From assembly GCA_023374045.1 (NCBI GenBank), contig CM041776.1, positions 122,355,733 to 122,419,732 of the forward strand: a stretch of 64,000 nucleotides of DNA, written 5' to 3'. This DNA comes from Limonium bicolor. Lineage: Eukaryota; Streptophyta; Magnoliopsida; Caryophyllales; Plumbaginaceae. The notes beneath the pieces were generated by a model. That model saw nothing but the letters and a program-made list of their open reading frames with translations, was not told the DNA's origin and ran no database searches. Within the stretch, counting starts at the first letter, position 1. Every line of letters starts with the position of its first letter. Below, piece by piece: positions 11,821 to 24,129 of the stretch. The position numbers and the translations under genes were made by a program.

Positions 11821-14800
11821 TGTAACACCCCTACTCTATTCGGCTCCTAATCATCTTACTTAACAATATAATCGCAGCGGTAATCTCAAAAATTGACTAC
11901 TGGTGTCACCGTTCTTGCTCGCCCATACGAGTAATAACGTGCTTCCTGATAAGCTCTTAAATACGAAACATTTTCTCGCCGTGACAACAAGAGATAGATC
12001 TAAACTCCCAAAACCAATATAAAATACATTCACAGTGAGCTTTCTACGTATCCAAAACCTATACATGTTTCTAGGTTTGTATTAAAATGCAACAGTGCAT
12101 GTTTAAATAACTGTAATCAAACTACCTAGCGCGTCACTCTCTTTGCCGACACCGGAAGTTGCATACCTGCAAAAATGGTAGTTTGTGGTATGGAATCAGC
12201 CCCTGCTGAGTATGTTATTACCTGACTGTCATGCACCCTCGGACCATTCAGTTATTTGGTCGAGAGCATGCAACTCGTTTCCATACAAATAGTTCAATGT
12301 TGAAACTGTAAAACAACAATATATATTGCAGTAATCTCAAATAACAAACAAGCCCCCGACTTCACACATCGCATCGTAATAAACCACTGAAAGCGTTTAC
12401 AGCGCTTATATGAGTACAGAGACTCCATTCCAACAAACACTTAATAATTCATAATTGAGTTCAACGACTCACTCGACCAAACACCCAACCACAATCCACA
12501 CATGAGTACGGTGACTCGACACAACAGTTCACAACACACAATATGAGCACAATGGCTCGTTCAAACAAATCCACCAACATACCACACATAACCACAAAGC
12601 ACAACCAATGAACAACAAGGCGAAGTAACGAGAATTATAAACGAGTATGAACTCTCGTCTTTGGCATGCAAGCCCAAATAATGTTCGCCTAATGTACGAG
12701 TTAATATAGCTTCGTAATTGTTCAGTCATGTCTAATGACAACGTCTCGTTAGAACGACGTGTCTCTAAGTTACCCATCTCTTATGGCGGGTCACCCACGG
12801 CAATAGCCACTCCAGCGGTAGAGTCTCCGTCCTACGAACAATCTGTAGTTCGTTGGAAATTTATCCAGATACTTACGGCTACCACACGGTGTCCTAGTAT
12901 CGTTAATGGATCACAGTTCACAGCAAGAGCCACATCCTTGATAAACTTATCTATACCATCGCATCGCTTTACTATTCCTTTTTTTTCTAACACAGCAGAC
13001 CAAGGTCGTAGTCCAATCCTGAGTATGTTGACTCGGGATCCAGTGCTAGATACGAGAGCGGCGTTAAAGAGGCCAATGCTCCGTATATAAGTCTCAGTAT
13101 TTTATATATCTTATTATCCTAATGCTACAACGTTTTACTTACGTTCCTTATATTACTCATATAAGATAGCATCATTGCCGCTAGTTCGTTTTATAATATG
13201 TTCATATATACGAACGGTACTGTTATCGCACAACAGTAATAATAATAACAGCATAATACGCAACTCAAGCATATTAATTCACAAGCAGACATTCAATCTT
13301 ATCACAGATTTTCACACAATGTCTGAACTGAGGAAATCCTCAGAGACAGTCAAGCCACATAAATAACATACCGTTCACACTACTGAGTATTACGGTGGAG
13401 TATGAATCAGCTAAAGTCTCTGGAGATCCTCGAGACGCCTCTAACAATCTATCAACATGCATCACACTATGCATCAGCATCTCATATTAACAATACACTA
13501 CGGCACCCCGTACCGTTATAATCTACCCGTTTATTCCCCGCTGCTAACTAATAACGTTTGTCGGGTTTTCGGTTTAACTCGGGATTAGGAAAACGCTATA
13601 TCACATGCGTGGTTACGTCGAGTATATTAATACTCTTAACTTTAAACTTTATTATCGCATGTAGTGTAATACACCTTGTGTATGATATAGTTTGTTTCTA
13701 TATTGCATGTATAATCCTTTATCGTGTACTGTACATCTCGCCTTAGTATTTATTTTTTTCTAAGGTTTGTTTTTCCAAGTTAAATGTAGTATAATTCGTG
13801 TATAAAAATGCCTTGAACTACATAACCCCATATTATTTCATGTACACTCTTAACATTAGAATTCCATAACTAGTGTTTATAATTCTTTTCCCTTTATCTC
13901 ATATCATTTTAATTGTGGTAATATATAGTCTTTGTACTATATTATATTTTCCCACTATAACATATACTATATATTATATATATATATATGCATTATAGGA
14001 CTATTTATTATATGGCAAGTCATTATAATTTATATTCATTCTTTTTAATGAATACCTCTTATATTATAAATGTTATAACTCTTATAACATTAAAACCATA
14101 TTATAAATTTCATTCAAAAATAGTAGTATTTCCGAACAGCACCTATATTTCTCAAATATTTATAAATCCACCACATAATTTATATAATGTTATATCATAG
14201 TTACATAACATATATTATGACATTTAAGTCATTAAAACAATTATAACCTATAGTTACATATTGTTAATAAAATACCAACAGCCCTTAAAATTCTCGGTAT
14301 TTATTATTCTCCACTAAACTTCCATAATTTGTAAATCAACCCCAAATTATATTTAATTGTTACACTTATAACGTATACCTTATATTATAATCCTTAATAT
14401 AATTATAACCCATGGTTATATTTTCTTAAAACAACCGAACAGACCCCATGGTCTATTTAAATTTAATTTCCACCACTTAACTTATAACCACCAATAACCC
14501 CATTTAACAACATATAGTTTCTAATGTCATCAAAACTGTATATTATACATATCTTCATAAAACCTCATATATAATTCCAAAAATCACCAAACTATACCAA
14601 AAGGTTATAAATATCATTACTAACCTTATATTTTCTCTAAATCTCGGTTTTCCACATATGTTACCCATTTGTAACAATGTTATGAAATATCTTATATTAT
14701 ACTTAGATAATTCATATAAACTCCAAATTTAACCAAATCAATTTCTAAAAATTCCTAATAACCTAAGGTTTGTACTAAACTCCATTTAGTACCCCAAGTT

Positions 14801-16846
14801 TTCGGAAATAACAATACCACCCAAGTCTTATAAATCTTTTACAATTTAATACTATCTCTTTATAAGGTGGTATTTTAATTTCTAAAATTTTCCAAACTTG
14901 GTCAAAGTCTCCTATATAGTCAACTTTGACCTCTAATACCAAATGGGACCCAAACTTTCGGTAATTACCTATCTTACCCCATACCTTTCTATTTTACAAT
15001 TTTGACACAAAACTTTATAAAATGTTATAATTTTTATTAAATTTATTTAAAAACCTAAATTGCTCCAAATTAAGCCCACGGCTTTCTAAATTCCTAGTAA
15101 TTACGAATTGGCCCCAATTTTAATTATAAGCATAAATAAAACTAAATAAGCTTATAAACTTAAATTAAAATGGCCTAATGACATGGCCTTATTACAACCT
15201 GAGCTTGCAAAATAAATTACACAATAAATGTCTCAAAATATGCATATATTTTTCGGCCTCACTTTGATTTAATTATTTTTCCACATAATGTCATAATTTG
15301 ACCATTATGTTAATTAAATCTCTTAAATGACTAGCTTAATTTATCTTAGCCATTTTTTTCCATTTTTAGGTCAATATGACCTATATATATAATTCACTCT
15401 CGGCCATATATATATATATATGCTTAGAAATTATAAAAATCATAAGTTTAAGGTGTTTATACCTTGATTATTCCTTGTATGGGCTCGGTCACTTGTAGGA
15501 AAATTCACCACTTGATTTAGACATGTTTAATACACAAAAACAAGATATGGTTACACTCCAAGCTTGAGCTTAACCATAAGGAATAATTAATGTAAGATTT
15601 AAGGCAAAAATCACCTTAAAAATGCAAGGGAACTTCTAGGTGTTTTCGGCCTGAACCAAACACACCACAAGGTGTTAGATCTACTATATTCATAGGAAAT
15701 AGCTATATCACAACAAGCTACCTTGTTATTAGGTTTTACCTTGGAAAAATGCCTTAAAGAGGGTATTTCTCTTGGATCTCGACCACCCTTGCTCCAAATG
15801 GCTAACCAACTGAATGAACATGTAAATATGAAGATTATGAGTGTATAAACTCATAAAAATTCAAGGAAAAAACCGGATGAAGGATTGAGAGGCTTAAGGT
15901 ATGTTTTTACCTTAAAATGCAATTTTGAGCAACCTTGGCCCCTCTACTGGTCTCAACCGAGTTTAGCTCTTGTTCTACCTTAGAACACTGAGAATAAGCC
16001 ATAGGAATTGATGAGCCACCAAATCTAGGTGTGGGTAGTGAAGAGATGAAGAAAAAGAGCTAAAAATGACATTAAAACACTTACCTTAAGAGCTTAGGAG
16101 TTAGATCTGCCTTCCATGCTCAAGAACCAGACTTTAGAGCTTCTTAGGAAGGGAGGAGCTCGGTTGAAAGGGCTGGGATCGGACAAGGAGGAAGGAGAGG
16201 TGAAAGGTTGGAAATAATGTAAAAAGTAAGTTTTTACTATTCTAATTGTGTTAGGTATCAATTTGTCTCTTAATCATTGTAGCTGTCTCCTCCCTCTTGC
16301 CAGCCGATTTCCATGGTCCAAGGGGTCAATTAATTGACCATTGACCATACTTGGTCAATATTGACTCATGCGGGCCCCACTTTAGGGTTTTATTAATATT
16401 TTAATATTAATTTGTAAAAATTCGTAAATTTCTGGAGTTAAATTCCTAATATGATATAATATGATAAAATATCATATTTAAGGGTAATTATAATTTTTAA
16501 GGCCATTAAAAATCAATTTAGAAGGCAATCTCACAAAAACGTGCTTTAAGGTGTTTTAGCGCACATTTTTGTGTCACAGGGTGTTCCTGAGCTTAGTTCT
16601 CCTTGAGAATGGTTTTATTGTGTTCCTTGCTTCATTATAATACTTAGGAATCCACTTTGGATCCTATTTGGGGTCATACAACCTTTATGGTGTCTTAAAG
16701 CACACTTTTGGCTTTACCGATCTTAAGGCGTGTTTTGCCTTGTTGAGATCTTTTAGATTGTTCCCCAATAGTAATTAGATGTTTATTAATCATCTTAGAT
16801 CATTAATAGATCATTTAATTAAGTTTTAAAGGTTAGGGGTATTTCA
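11821..16846 (-). mobile_element. Element G: complete 5' LTR (5.03 kb)
   Basis: Reads on the minus strand from TGAAATACCCC (ending on + at 16846) to GGGTGTTACA (starting on + as TGTAACACCC at 11821), immediately before the primer site. The 14240-16846 part repeats 3770-6363. No palindromic unit array is present, unlike A, B, I and J. Donor-like AAGGTAA sites occur near 16082, 15910 and 15738 (minus). GACCC at 16847-16851 is the expected target duplication; its partner is outside the window. The LTR is much longer than the few hundred bases to ~2 kb of most plant elements. Confidence 0.85.
12160..12225 (-). promoter_or_regulatory. Conserved LTR hairpin + CAG block (G)
   Basis: Minus strand: TACTCAGC-AGGG-GCTGA, then a spacer and CATTTTTGCAG before GTATGC. 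Same layout as in H and the other LTRs, about 400 bp before the LTR end. Confidence 0.5.
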
Positions 16847-17440
16847 GACCCATCTCAGTAAAAGTTATGTACGGTGTTTTGGTACTATATTGAGACCGAC
16901 ACATCTCAGTGAAGTTAATATGTACGGTGGTTCGGAATTATATTATTCCGACGCATCTTAGTAAAAACATGTTCTCAATGTGGAACATAAGTTGTTGTTT
17001 AACGGGCTTAGCATGGGAATGAAAGATTCTCTAGGCACCAATGAGATTACTAACTCACATCTCGGGGTACGTGTCCTCAGTGACCCTCTCCAAGTTATGT
17101 TGTATGTACGTTAAAATGTGATATGAGTTGATATGTGGAGTATGTGGATCATGGGATCAAACCCAGGTTATGATAAGAAGAATTTAAGTATAACCCGACT
17201 AATGGGTAAGTGTCGTCTAACAAGGAATTAGCTCCATTAAAGGAGAAACCCTCAAGGGTTAACAAACACAATGAGTGATCTAACGAGTTTGATGTGTTGA
17301 CTGATTTGTTGAGCCCCATTGTTGTGGGTGTGTAATGTGTTGTGTGTTTATAGTTTTCATGCATGATTTAAATATAATCAACCGCATGCTTAGACGACAA
17401 TTAGTTGTGCGTGGCCCAGTAGCATGCGGGTTGCACGATT

Positions 17441-17500
17441 ACCATACCAGCAAAGGTGCTGAGCCCCTTGGGGGCCACCCTTTTTCCTTTTCAGGTACAA
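17441..17500 (+). promoter_or_regulatory. Conserved LTR hairpin + CAG block (K)
   Basis: CAGCAAAGGTGCTGAG followed by the inverted repeat CCCCTTGGGGG, a T-rich run and TTTTCAG before GTACAA. A and B carry nearly the same block on the minus strand. Confidence 0.55.
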
Positions 17501-17738
17501 TGGAGCCGGAAGCCGTTCAAGAGTAGGACAGGGTAGTTGTTTGGGCGTGGGTAGTTTATTTAATTACCTATGTATTGTAGGTGTAGTAAGACCGAAAATG
17601 TTATCGACATCAGTTGTAAATACTCGGTACAGTTGGAATGTAAATGTAAATGTTTATTGGAAATGGAACGGGATTGTATTGTGTATATGCTCTGGAATCT
17701 GGTCCATCAGACCGATACGATGTATATGTATTACCCTT

Positions 17739-17760
17739 GTTAGCCACATGGGTGGTTAAC
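17739..17760 (+). promoter_or_regulatory. Conserved terminal hairpin (K)
   Basis: GTTAGCCAC-AT-GGGTGGTTAAC about 95 bp before the LTR end, preceded by CCATCAGACCGA. Equivalent hairpins are in A, B and I. Confidence 0.55.
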
Positions 17761-18070
17761 GGCGTGTAACACCAAGGAATTAAGTGATTGTTAAGTTGTG
17801 TTTTTCCGCTGCAATTCGTTGTTAAGTATGTTGTTGTAGTTGGGGTGTTACAATGTTGTTTACTATTCACTCTTTATGAGTTTTGTCCTCTAGCAATTAA
17901 AGCTATTAAAAGCCTCATCATTTCAGCCTTGGCCATGTTGCCATTGAGCTTAGAAGGAATCTAGGTGCCATCACCCATTTGATCATGAAAAACCAACCAT
18001 TGAGAGCAAAGACAAACAAGCCACATGTCATTACCACATTAGTTACCTAGTTATTAAGTAATTCCTTTTG

Positions 18071-18080
18071 TCTATATAAG
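18071..18080 (+). promoter_or_regulatory. TATA box of C
   Basis: TCTATATAAGG about 770 bp from the reconstructed LTR start, followed ~35 bp later by a C/T-rich, start-like stretch (GAGACCCTCCCTCAG). It implies a short U3 and a transcribed R-U5 of over 3 kb. Confidence 0.5.
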
Positions 18081-20885
18081 GAGCCAAACTCCTTAGAATT
18101 TTTCACACTTACGAGACCCTCCCTCAGCCTTCTTTCTCACGTAACACTCACACACCAAATGATGAACAAAGTTAGGAAGATCAGACACCAAAAATCAGCA
18201 AGGAAGAACCAAGAACAAGGGTGTTATCTAGTTGCTGTTGCACCAGATTTAAGGGAGGAAAACGAGTTCAATTTCTGGGAAAAGATAGGAGGAAGAAGAG
18301 GAATATCTAGCTGTTGAAACCTTATAAAGAACTATCCAAAATGTCTAGGAGGACTCAGGTAACTTTCATGAACAACAAACCTTCAAATATGATTTCCTTA
18401 AGTGTTATTGTGTGGTTTCAAATGGAGCTGACTTCTTGTTGTGTTTCCTTGGTTGATTGATCCTGTATTTAGCTGGATCCTGGAGCTTAAAACTCCCTTT
18501 TAACTGTCTAAATTCGTAGCTATGCATAGTAAGTAAGCTAGATAAGTTAGAACAAGTAAAGTGACAAAACATGGCTTAAGAACTGCTGTAGAAAACAGTT
18601 TTCTGTTTTGGTTGTCTCAGAATTTTAGGCTACGTATCTCTTCTAAATGGTTTCATGGTGTGAAATTAAACTCTTCAATGGTGATTTTGATATATAATAC
18701 GCCCTGAGAAGATCTGGGAAACTTAGTGAACAACCCTTGGATTCTTAGTGTCGGTTTTTAAGGGCTGCTGCTGAAAAACGGTTATGTATGGCTGAGTTCT
18801 GATTTTTTCCCTCTATATTTTGTCTTTATTTTCTGGGAAAAGATTCTACATAGGTTTTATGAACGTCCACGAATAAGTTTGAAGAAAAATTGATGGGTTT
18901 CATAGGCTACAAAGCAAGGAATTCAGATCTGTCCAATTGTTGCACTAACTGAAAACCGGTTCTGTATAAGTGGGACTTAGATTGTTTTCCTCTGATTTTT
19001 TGGCTTTAAATTCTAGGGAAATGAAGCTAATTAGGTGTATGAACCTTCATGAAAAAGTGGATGCAGTTTTCATGAGTTTCTTAGGCTAGAATGACAGGAA
19101 CACTCAAATATGTCTAAGGAAGTTGTTGCTATTGTACTACATGAATTTGGTTGGATTATGGAGTAGTTTAGGTTGTTTATCTTGGATTTTACAGAGCATT
19201 AAGGTTGGTATGTCTTATGTTGAGGTAGGAGAACAATTATATTGATTGAATCTAATGGAATAGCCAAGATAATGCTAAGGTGGGCAAGGATGCAAAATTG
19301 GAAATTTTTATTGTTGTTGTTGTTTCAGCGGAATTGAAAGGTGGCTGCCTAGGATATTATTATTTGAGTTTATTGTGTCATTAAGGTTTATATGATCTAG
19401 GTAAGTTTATAAGATCATTTAGTGGATATAAACCAGGTTAGACAACTTAGTTACACAAATTGTACAAAGGGAAAGTTGTTAAAGTGCAAGATTGTTGTTA
19501 AATAACAACGGATGATTTGGTTCTGTTTGGATCAGTAACTTGGACATGGGTTGGCATTGGTTTAAGGTGGTTTTTATTAACAATTGTTAGGTGGGTATAA
19601 TATCAAGAAATAATGGCTAAAAACACTAGGTAATTAACCTAAGAAATCGGTTGTAAAATTGTTATTGTCGATTTTGTTTTTTGTGCAACAAGTGTGGAAG
19701 TGTTGTTATGAGTTTAATCTCTTGTGTTTTAGAGATCATTGAGTGCTATGATGATTATTTAAATCTGGTTAGCAACTTGGTTCAAGTAGAACTTAATGAA
19801 ATTTCTTGGTTGCACGTAATTGTATGAATCGTTACAACGGTAAATCGTTAATGTCGTTATCTTGTAATTTCTGTCCAGAAGTTGCTATGTCTAATTATTT
19901 GATCTTTATGATGCTATAACTTGTGTTATATGGATTATACAAAGCTGTTTAACAGCTTGGTTCAAGTGAACCTTAGTGAAATTTCTTGGATGCACATAAG
20001 TGCACAAATTGCTACAATGGTTGTAAAATTGTCATTGTTATTGTAGTTTGTACAGCCAAGAGTGGAAGTGTTTAGATGAGTTGATTCTTCTGTGTTTTAG
20101 TGATCAATTGAGTTAATATGATTATAAGGAGCTGCTTGACAGCTTGTTTCAAGGGTAACTTAGTAGATTGCTTGGATGCACATAGTTCACAAATTGTTAA
20201 AGTGATGAATTGTAAATATTTTTTTGTGTTGCTTCTGTCCAGTAGTTGCTATGTCTGATTATATTGCTCATTGTGATGCTGTATTTTGTGCTATACTGAT
20301 ATGGAAGTGTGGGGTGAAGCAAAGGGAAGTGCCTAACCATTTGTTTAAGTGATTGTTGATTATTTACTCCTGACAATGTATTGGAGTTTGTTGTGATGCC
20401 TCTACCAATGTATTGAGGTCTTTTATATGCTTCTACCAATGTTTGGAGCTAAGCCATCATGATATACTCTATGGACTAATGATTCATAGAGGGTGTGCAC
20501 ACTTAAGGACATGGGGTGAGGTGGAAGAGTCAGGCTCTATAAATCTGGGCATATGGCCATTGGATGAGTTTGGTAAACTAAGGTGATGAGTGGTACACTA
20601 AGGTGATGAGTTGATGAACTAAGGTGGATGAGTTATCTTAGGTGAATATGTTATGTGAGTTATCTAAGGATGCAATATTGCCTACTATTTGATATGATTA
20701 TTTTGGTGAGTGATACTTGGAAAATTTTGAATGAATTTTGATGCACCTCATGCCAAGGTAAGCAACAAGTGGTGCTATTCTATGATTGTTATGTGCTAAT
20801 CTTGTTGGGTTATGCTATTCTCTTGTTGCTATGATATGTATTCTTGGTGTTTTATAAAATGTATTTCACACATTGTGATGGGAGT

Positions 20886-20963
20886 TACTCAGCGTTGCTG
20901 ATTTTTTGGTGTTATGCCCTGGTGGTCCTTTCTCTGTGATGGTATGGCTAACCACAGTTACAG
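20886..20963 (+). promoter_or_regulatory. Conserved LTR hairpin + CAG block (C)
   Basis: TACTCAGCGTTGCTGA, then a T-run and, after a longer spacer, GTTACAG. Diverged version of the block in the other long LTRs. Confidence 0.4.
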
Positions 20964-21387
20964 GAAAAGACGATGTTTCTCCCTAGTTATGAAGTTGCAT
21001 GAGAAGAGTGGAACTAAAGAGGACTAGAGTCTGAATTTAGAAGAGTGATGTAATTGTTCCCATAAAGTAATTATGTATTAGGTTAAACTCTTTGTATAAG
21101 CTAGTGAAGATGTTGTGAGTTAACAGCTTGCTATGGAGGAAGTTTTTAGTTGGTGTTAATGAAGGTTAACAAATAATTATGGATGTAAAAGTTGTTGAAA
21201 TTCGTGGTTAGACTTGTGTATATATATAAGAGTTTGAAAGTTCAACTTGATTTGATATAGTAGTGGTAGTTAGCCTTAGCACTCACTAGTAGGTGAGTGT
21301 GGCGGTAGCACCCCGGGTTGAGTTTTGTAAGTCTTCCACTGCATTGTTCTGAGTTTTAGATGGCCTGAAAAACCGGGGTGTTACAGA

Positions 21388-21399
21388 TGGTATCAGAGC
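21388..21399 (+). other. Primer-binding site of C (tRNA-iMet)
   Basis: TGGTATCAGAGC, 2 nt after the LTR end. Unlike G, B, I and J, the flanking bases do not form a hairpin with it. Confidence 0.9.
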
Positions 21400-21773
21400 G
21401 GGTTCGGGACCGTGTCGGGATGGATTACCTGACACCTACCAAGGAGATCCTAGGGGACTTGGATGTTAAAACTTGATTAGTTGGGGAAGGATAAGTGACC
21501 ATGGTTTGAATGATTGTGTATGTGAATGTTTGGTTGTTTTTGATTTTGTGATTGACATGTATGTGTGTAGAATGGTGACTACACAGGAAAGGATGCCAAA
21601 AGGGATCAGCTTGAAACCCTAAAGGATTTAGCTCTTAGCATGAGTAGAAGTCAGAGTGGCATGTTAGAAGCGTGGTGTTGAAGAAGCCACATGGGAAATA
21701 GAGAGTAAAATAAGGGGACAACACCCACACCTATTTGATTGAGGTTAGTCAAAAGTTTCAGGAGAAAATTTTC

Positions 21774-21792
21774 TTTTAAGGAGGGGAGAGCG
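21774..21792 (+). other. Internal polypurine-like tract (C)
   Basis: TTTTAAGGAGGGGAGAGCG, a near copy of the true tract at 22089-22101 but ~310 bp upstream. Like the internal tracts of G and I it is followed by AGAGCG. Confidence 0.5.
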
Positions 21793-22088
21793 TGAGGTAG
21801 AACTGGATAGCAACTACTAGTTATGATATGGACCTAACTAGAACTAACATATAATTGCTTGATTCTCTATGTTTGATTACTTGGTGACATGTGCTTATCA
21901 TGTTTGAAAATTTAGGATGAATGTTTTTGGGATGAGTCATTTCTCTGTGAGGACCATTATTTGACCATTAGTTTGGTGTGAACTTCTGAATTACCTATGG
22001 TTAGGAAACAATTATCAGTTCACTTGTGTTTATGGTGATGTTGCTGAATCATTTATGGTTAAGGTGCATCGGGGACGAAGCTTTGTCT

Positions 22089-22101
22089 AAGGAGGGGAGA
22101 A
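22089..22101 (+). other. Polypurine tract of C
   Basis: AAGGAGGGGAGAA directly before the 3' LTR start TGAAATACCCC, preceded by GGGGACGAAG. Confidence 0.85.
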
Positions 22102-22774
22102 TGAAATACCCCAAAAAAAACCATAGCTCCTAAGATACACCTTTTATTGTCTCTTACCATGGTCTTGAGTGTTAGGAGTATGTGAATGTGTTTATATGAC
22201 ACCAATACATTGTATTAACTATGTTACTTCTCATAGGAGTCATTAGATTCCAACTTATACAAATAGAAACACCTAACATGTACAATGTACATTTAGTGCT
22301 AAATTGTGCATGAAATGACTAGTTAGTCTTACCCTCTCTTAATGCCTATTATAACCTAAGGTATTTAGCTAGATATTACCTAATGTAACATGTTATTAGG
22401 ATATCAAACAAAGCGCTAAAAATAGACAGCAAAGTGAGCTAAAAACAAGCTCTTACATTGCCATGAATTTATGCATGTTTTAACATGTGTTTTTGGTGTT
22501 GTACTTGCATAAGTGAGTTGATTAACTAGCAATCTTGTATTGTATGAGTATTAGAGACATTATTCTCATATTAGAACAAGCCTAACCGATTTTTACAAGA
22601 GAAGTCACTAATGGTATTGACAAATAATTAAAGGAAAGTACAAGTTTTACTATGTTGTTTTACTATTCACTTTTTATGAGTTTTGTCCTCTAGCAATTAA
22701 GGCTATTAAAAGCCTTATCATTTCAGCCTTGCCCATGTTGCCATTGAGCTTAGAAGGAATCTAGGTGTCATCAT
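22102..22774 (+). mobile_element. Element C: 3' LTR, first 673 bp
   Basis: Starts TGAAATACCCC after the polypurine tract. From 22652 on it matches the 5' copy at 17853. It is cut at 22774 by insertion of F; ATCAT (22770-22774) is the expected target duplication. The remaining ~3.4 kb is not found to the right of F, which points to a later rearrangement or deletion. Confidence 0.8.
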
Positions 22775-24115
22775 TGTTGGGAAATTACAAACATTGTAAA
22801 TAAACCTAGCTAAACGAGCAAGTGCACCCAATTCGTTGCAATATAACAAGTGTCATATCCACAAGGAAATTGGTTTCAAAATCCCAAGCTTCGGTACTTT
22901 AGAAAAACGTAAATGAAAACAGTAAACGGGGGTTTAGCCAGAGGCAAGCTTGGTTGTTTGTCAATGGAAATGCAATAAAACAGTAAATTGGTTGTTTGAT
23001 GGAAATGGGTGGAAGAGTACCCTAGGATAGTGGGGAATCACCTAATTCACTCAAAGATTCTTAAAACCATAATTCATTAACTCAATGCCTATTAAAGTTC
23101 AACTCATGAATCCCCAAATCATGAGAAATCCAATTCTTACCTAATTAGTCAAACCCTCAATTAAAGGAGGTTTAAATCACTAAGTAGCATTAAGCAAGCA
23201 CTTTTAATTAATAGACCTAAGAATTTACTCCCAAATCAAGAGAGCAAAAGTTAGGGTTTATCCCCCTTTTGGTCTAGCTCTAAACTCAAGCTCAACTATT
23301 GAATGAAACCACCATAAATGCAATAAGAGATCAATTTAAGGCATTAATTGATATTGAAGGGAATAAAACAAGAGTAATAAATGAGTTAGGTTTCTAGCAT
23401 TCAATGAGCAAAATAGGGTCAAACCCTCATCCTAGGATACAAATGGAACTACTCAGCCATAGATAAAGGAAAGAGAAATGAGAAGGGAGAAATAGCCATT
23501 AGAGGAGCTTCCAAGCTTCAATGGAGGTAGAAATCTTCACTCTCTTCTTCTCTTCTTTTCTCCCTTATTTTCACCACTCTCTCTCCTCTCTTTAGCTGAA
23601 GTCGTGTGTGTAAATGAATGGGGAAGAATGCCCCAAAATCCAGCATTTTAAAAGATGAATCTGGGCAAAATTTTCGTCTGACCGACCTTGCCAAGGTCGG
23701 TCTCGGGGTCGGTCGGACTCTCTGTAAGCGAGGCACGTGATAGATTTTAAGTTCAACCGACCTTGGACAAGGTCGGTCCCAAGGTCGGTCCATTCCAGTA
23801 TGTTTACCGAAGAGCTGGACAAGGTCGGACCGACCTTCCCAAGGTCGGTCGAGACCAGAAAGTTCTTCTTTTGTGCCGGAATTCTCCCGATGCTTCCCGT
23901 TGGCTTGGCATCCTTCCCAAAGTGCTCGAACATTGATGCATCCTCAAATTAAGCTCTAAAAAATGTACTCATATGTGTATTTACCTATTTGATATGTCAA
24001 AAGTATAAGCTCACTAATAATCACAAAAATACTCCATAAAGTGGTGAATAAGTCATGCACCAAATAAAATGACAGAATAAAAGACCTTGAGATAGCATTA
24101 TTTCACCACTTATCA
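22775..24115 (-). mobile_element. Element F: 3' LTR (1.34 kb, Tat/Athila type)
   Basis: Minus-strand LTR from TGATAAGTGG (24115) to AATTTCCCAACA (22775). The 3' end carries the motif series known from plant OTA elements (AAGTGCACCCAA..., a CAATATAACAAG context and CCACAAGG). A polypurine tract adjoins at 24116, so this is the 3' LTR. It contains a CCGAC-type palindromic array at 23680-23850. Confidence 0.75.
23680..23850. repeat. Palindromic array in F's LTR
   Basis: Three units with core GACCGACCTTG...CAAGGTCGGTC. On the minus strand the units are preceded by CTGGAATG or TTTCTGGTCT, the same spacer word found in the arrays of I and J although those elements belong to another lineage. Confidence 0.85.
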
Positions 24116-24129
24116 ACTCCCCCACACTT
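24116..24129 (-). other. Polypurine tract of F
   Basis: Minus-strand AAGTGTGGGGGAGT next to the LTR start. It is preceded by CTTGAGGACAAGCAAA, a signature upstream of the 3' LTR in many plant OTA elements. Confidence 0.8.

Larger units (their letters stand above)
16847..17852 (+). mobile_element. Element K: 3' end of a long LTR
   Basis: The sequence resumes after G's LTR and ends GGGGTGTTACA at 17852. No primer site follows; C's LTR resumes at once, so K is a 3' or solo LTR that G inserted into. ATGTT at 17853-17857 is the expected target duplication. K carries the hairpin + CAG block at 17441-17500 and a second hairpin at 17739-17760. Its closest relatives by these blocks are A and B. Confidence 0.7.
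17853..21385 (+). mobile_element. Element C: 5' LTR (3' 3.5 kb)
   Basis: The LTR ends GGGGTGTTACA at 21385, 2 nt before a primer site. Its first ~115 bp (17853-17970) match 22652-22770 of C's 3' LTR. Adding the 550 bp seen only in the 3' copy gives an LTR of about 4.08 kb. The missing start lies left of K's insertion. No palindromic array was seen. The leader after the TATA box is plain non-coding sequence with several degenerate direct repeats (for example the TTGGTTCAAGT..AACTTA context near 19780, 19960 and 20140). Confidence 0.8.
21386..22101 (+). mobile_element. Element C: 716-bp internal domain
   Basis: The whole interior between primer site and 3' LTR is only 716 bp. A short possible gag start is seen near 21572 (ATGGTGACTACACAGG), but the frame closes quickly and no protein domain is recognisable. 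With 4.08 kb LTRs, over 90 percent of the element is LTR. Either a large internal deletion or a fixed minimal non-autonomous form would explain this. Confidence 0.75.
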
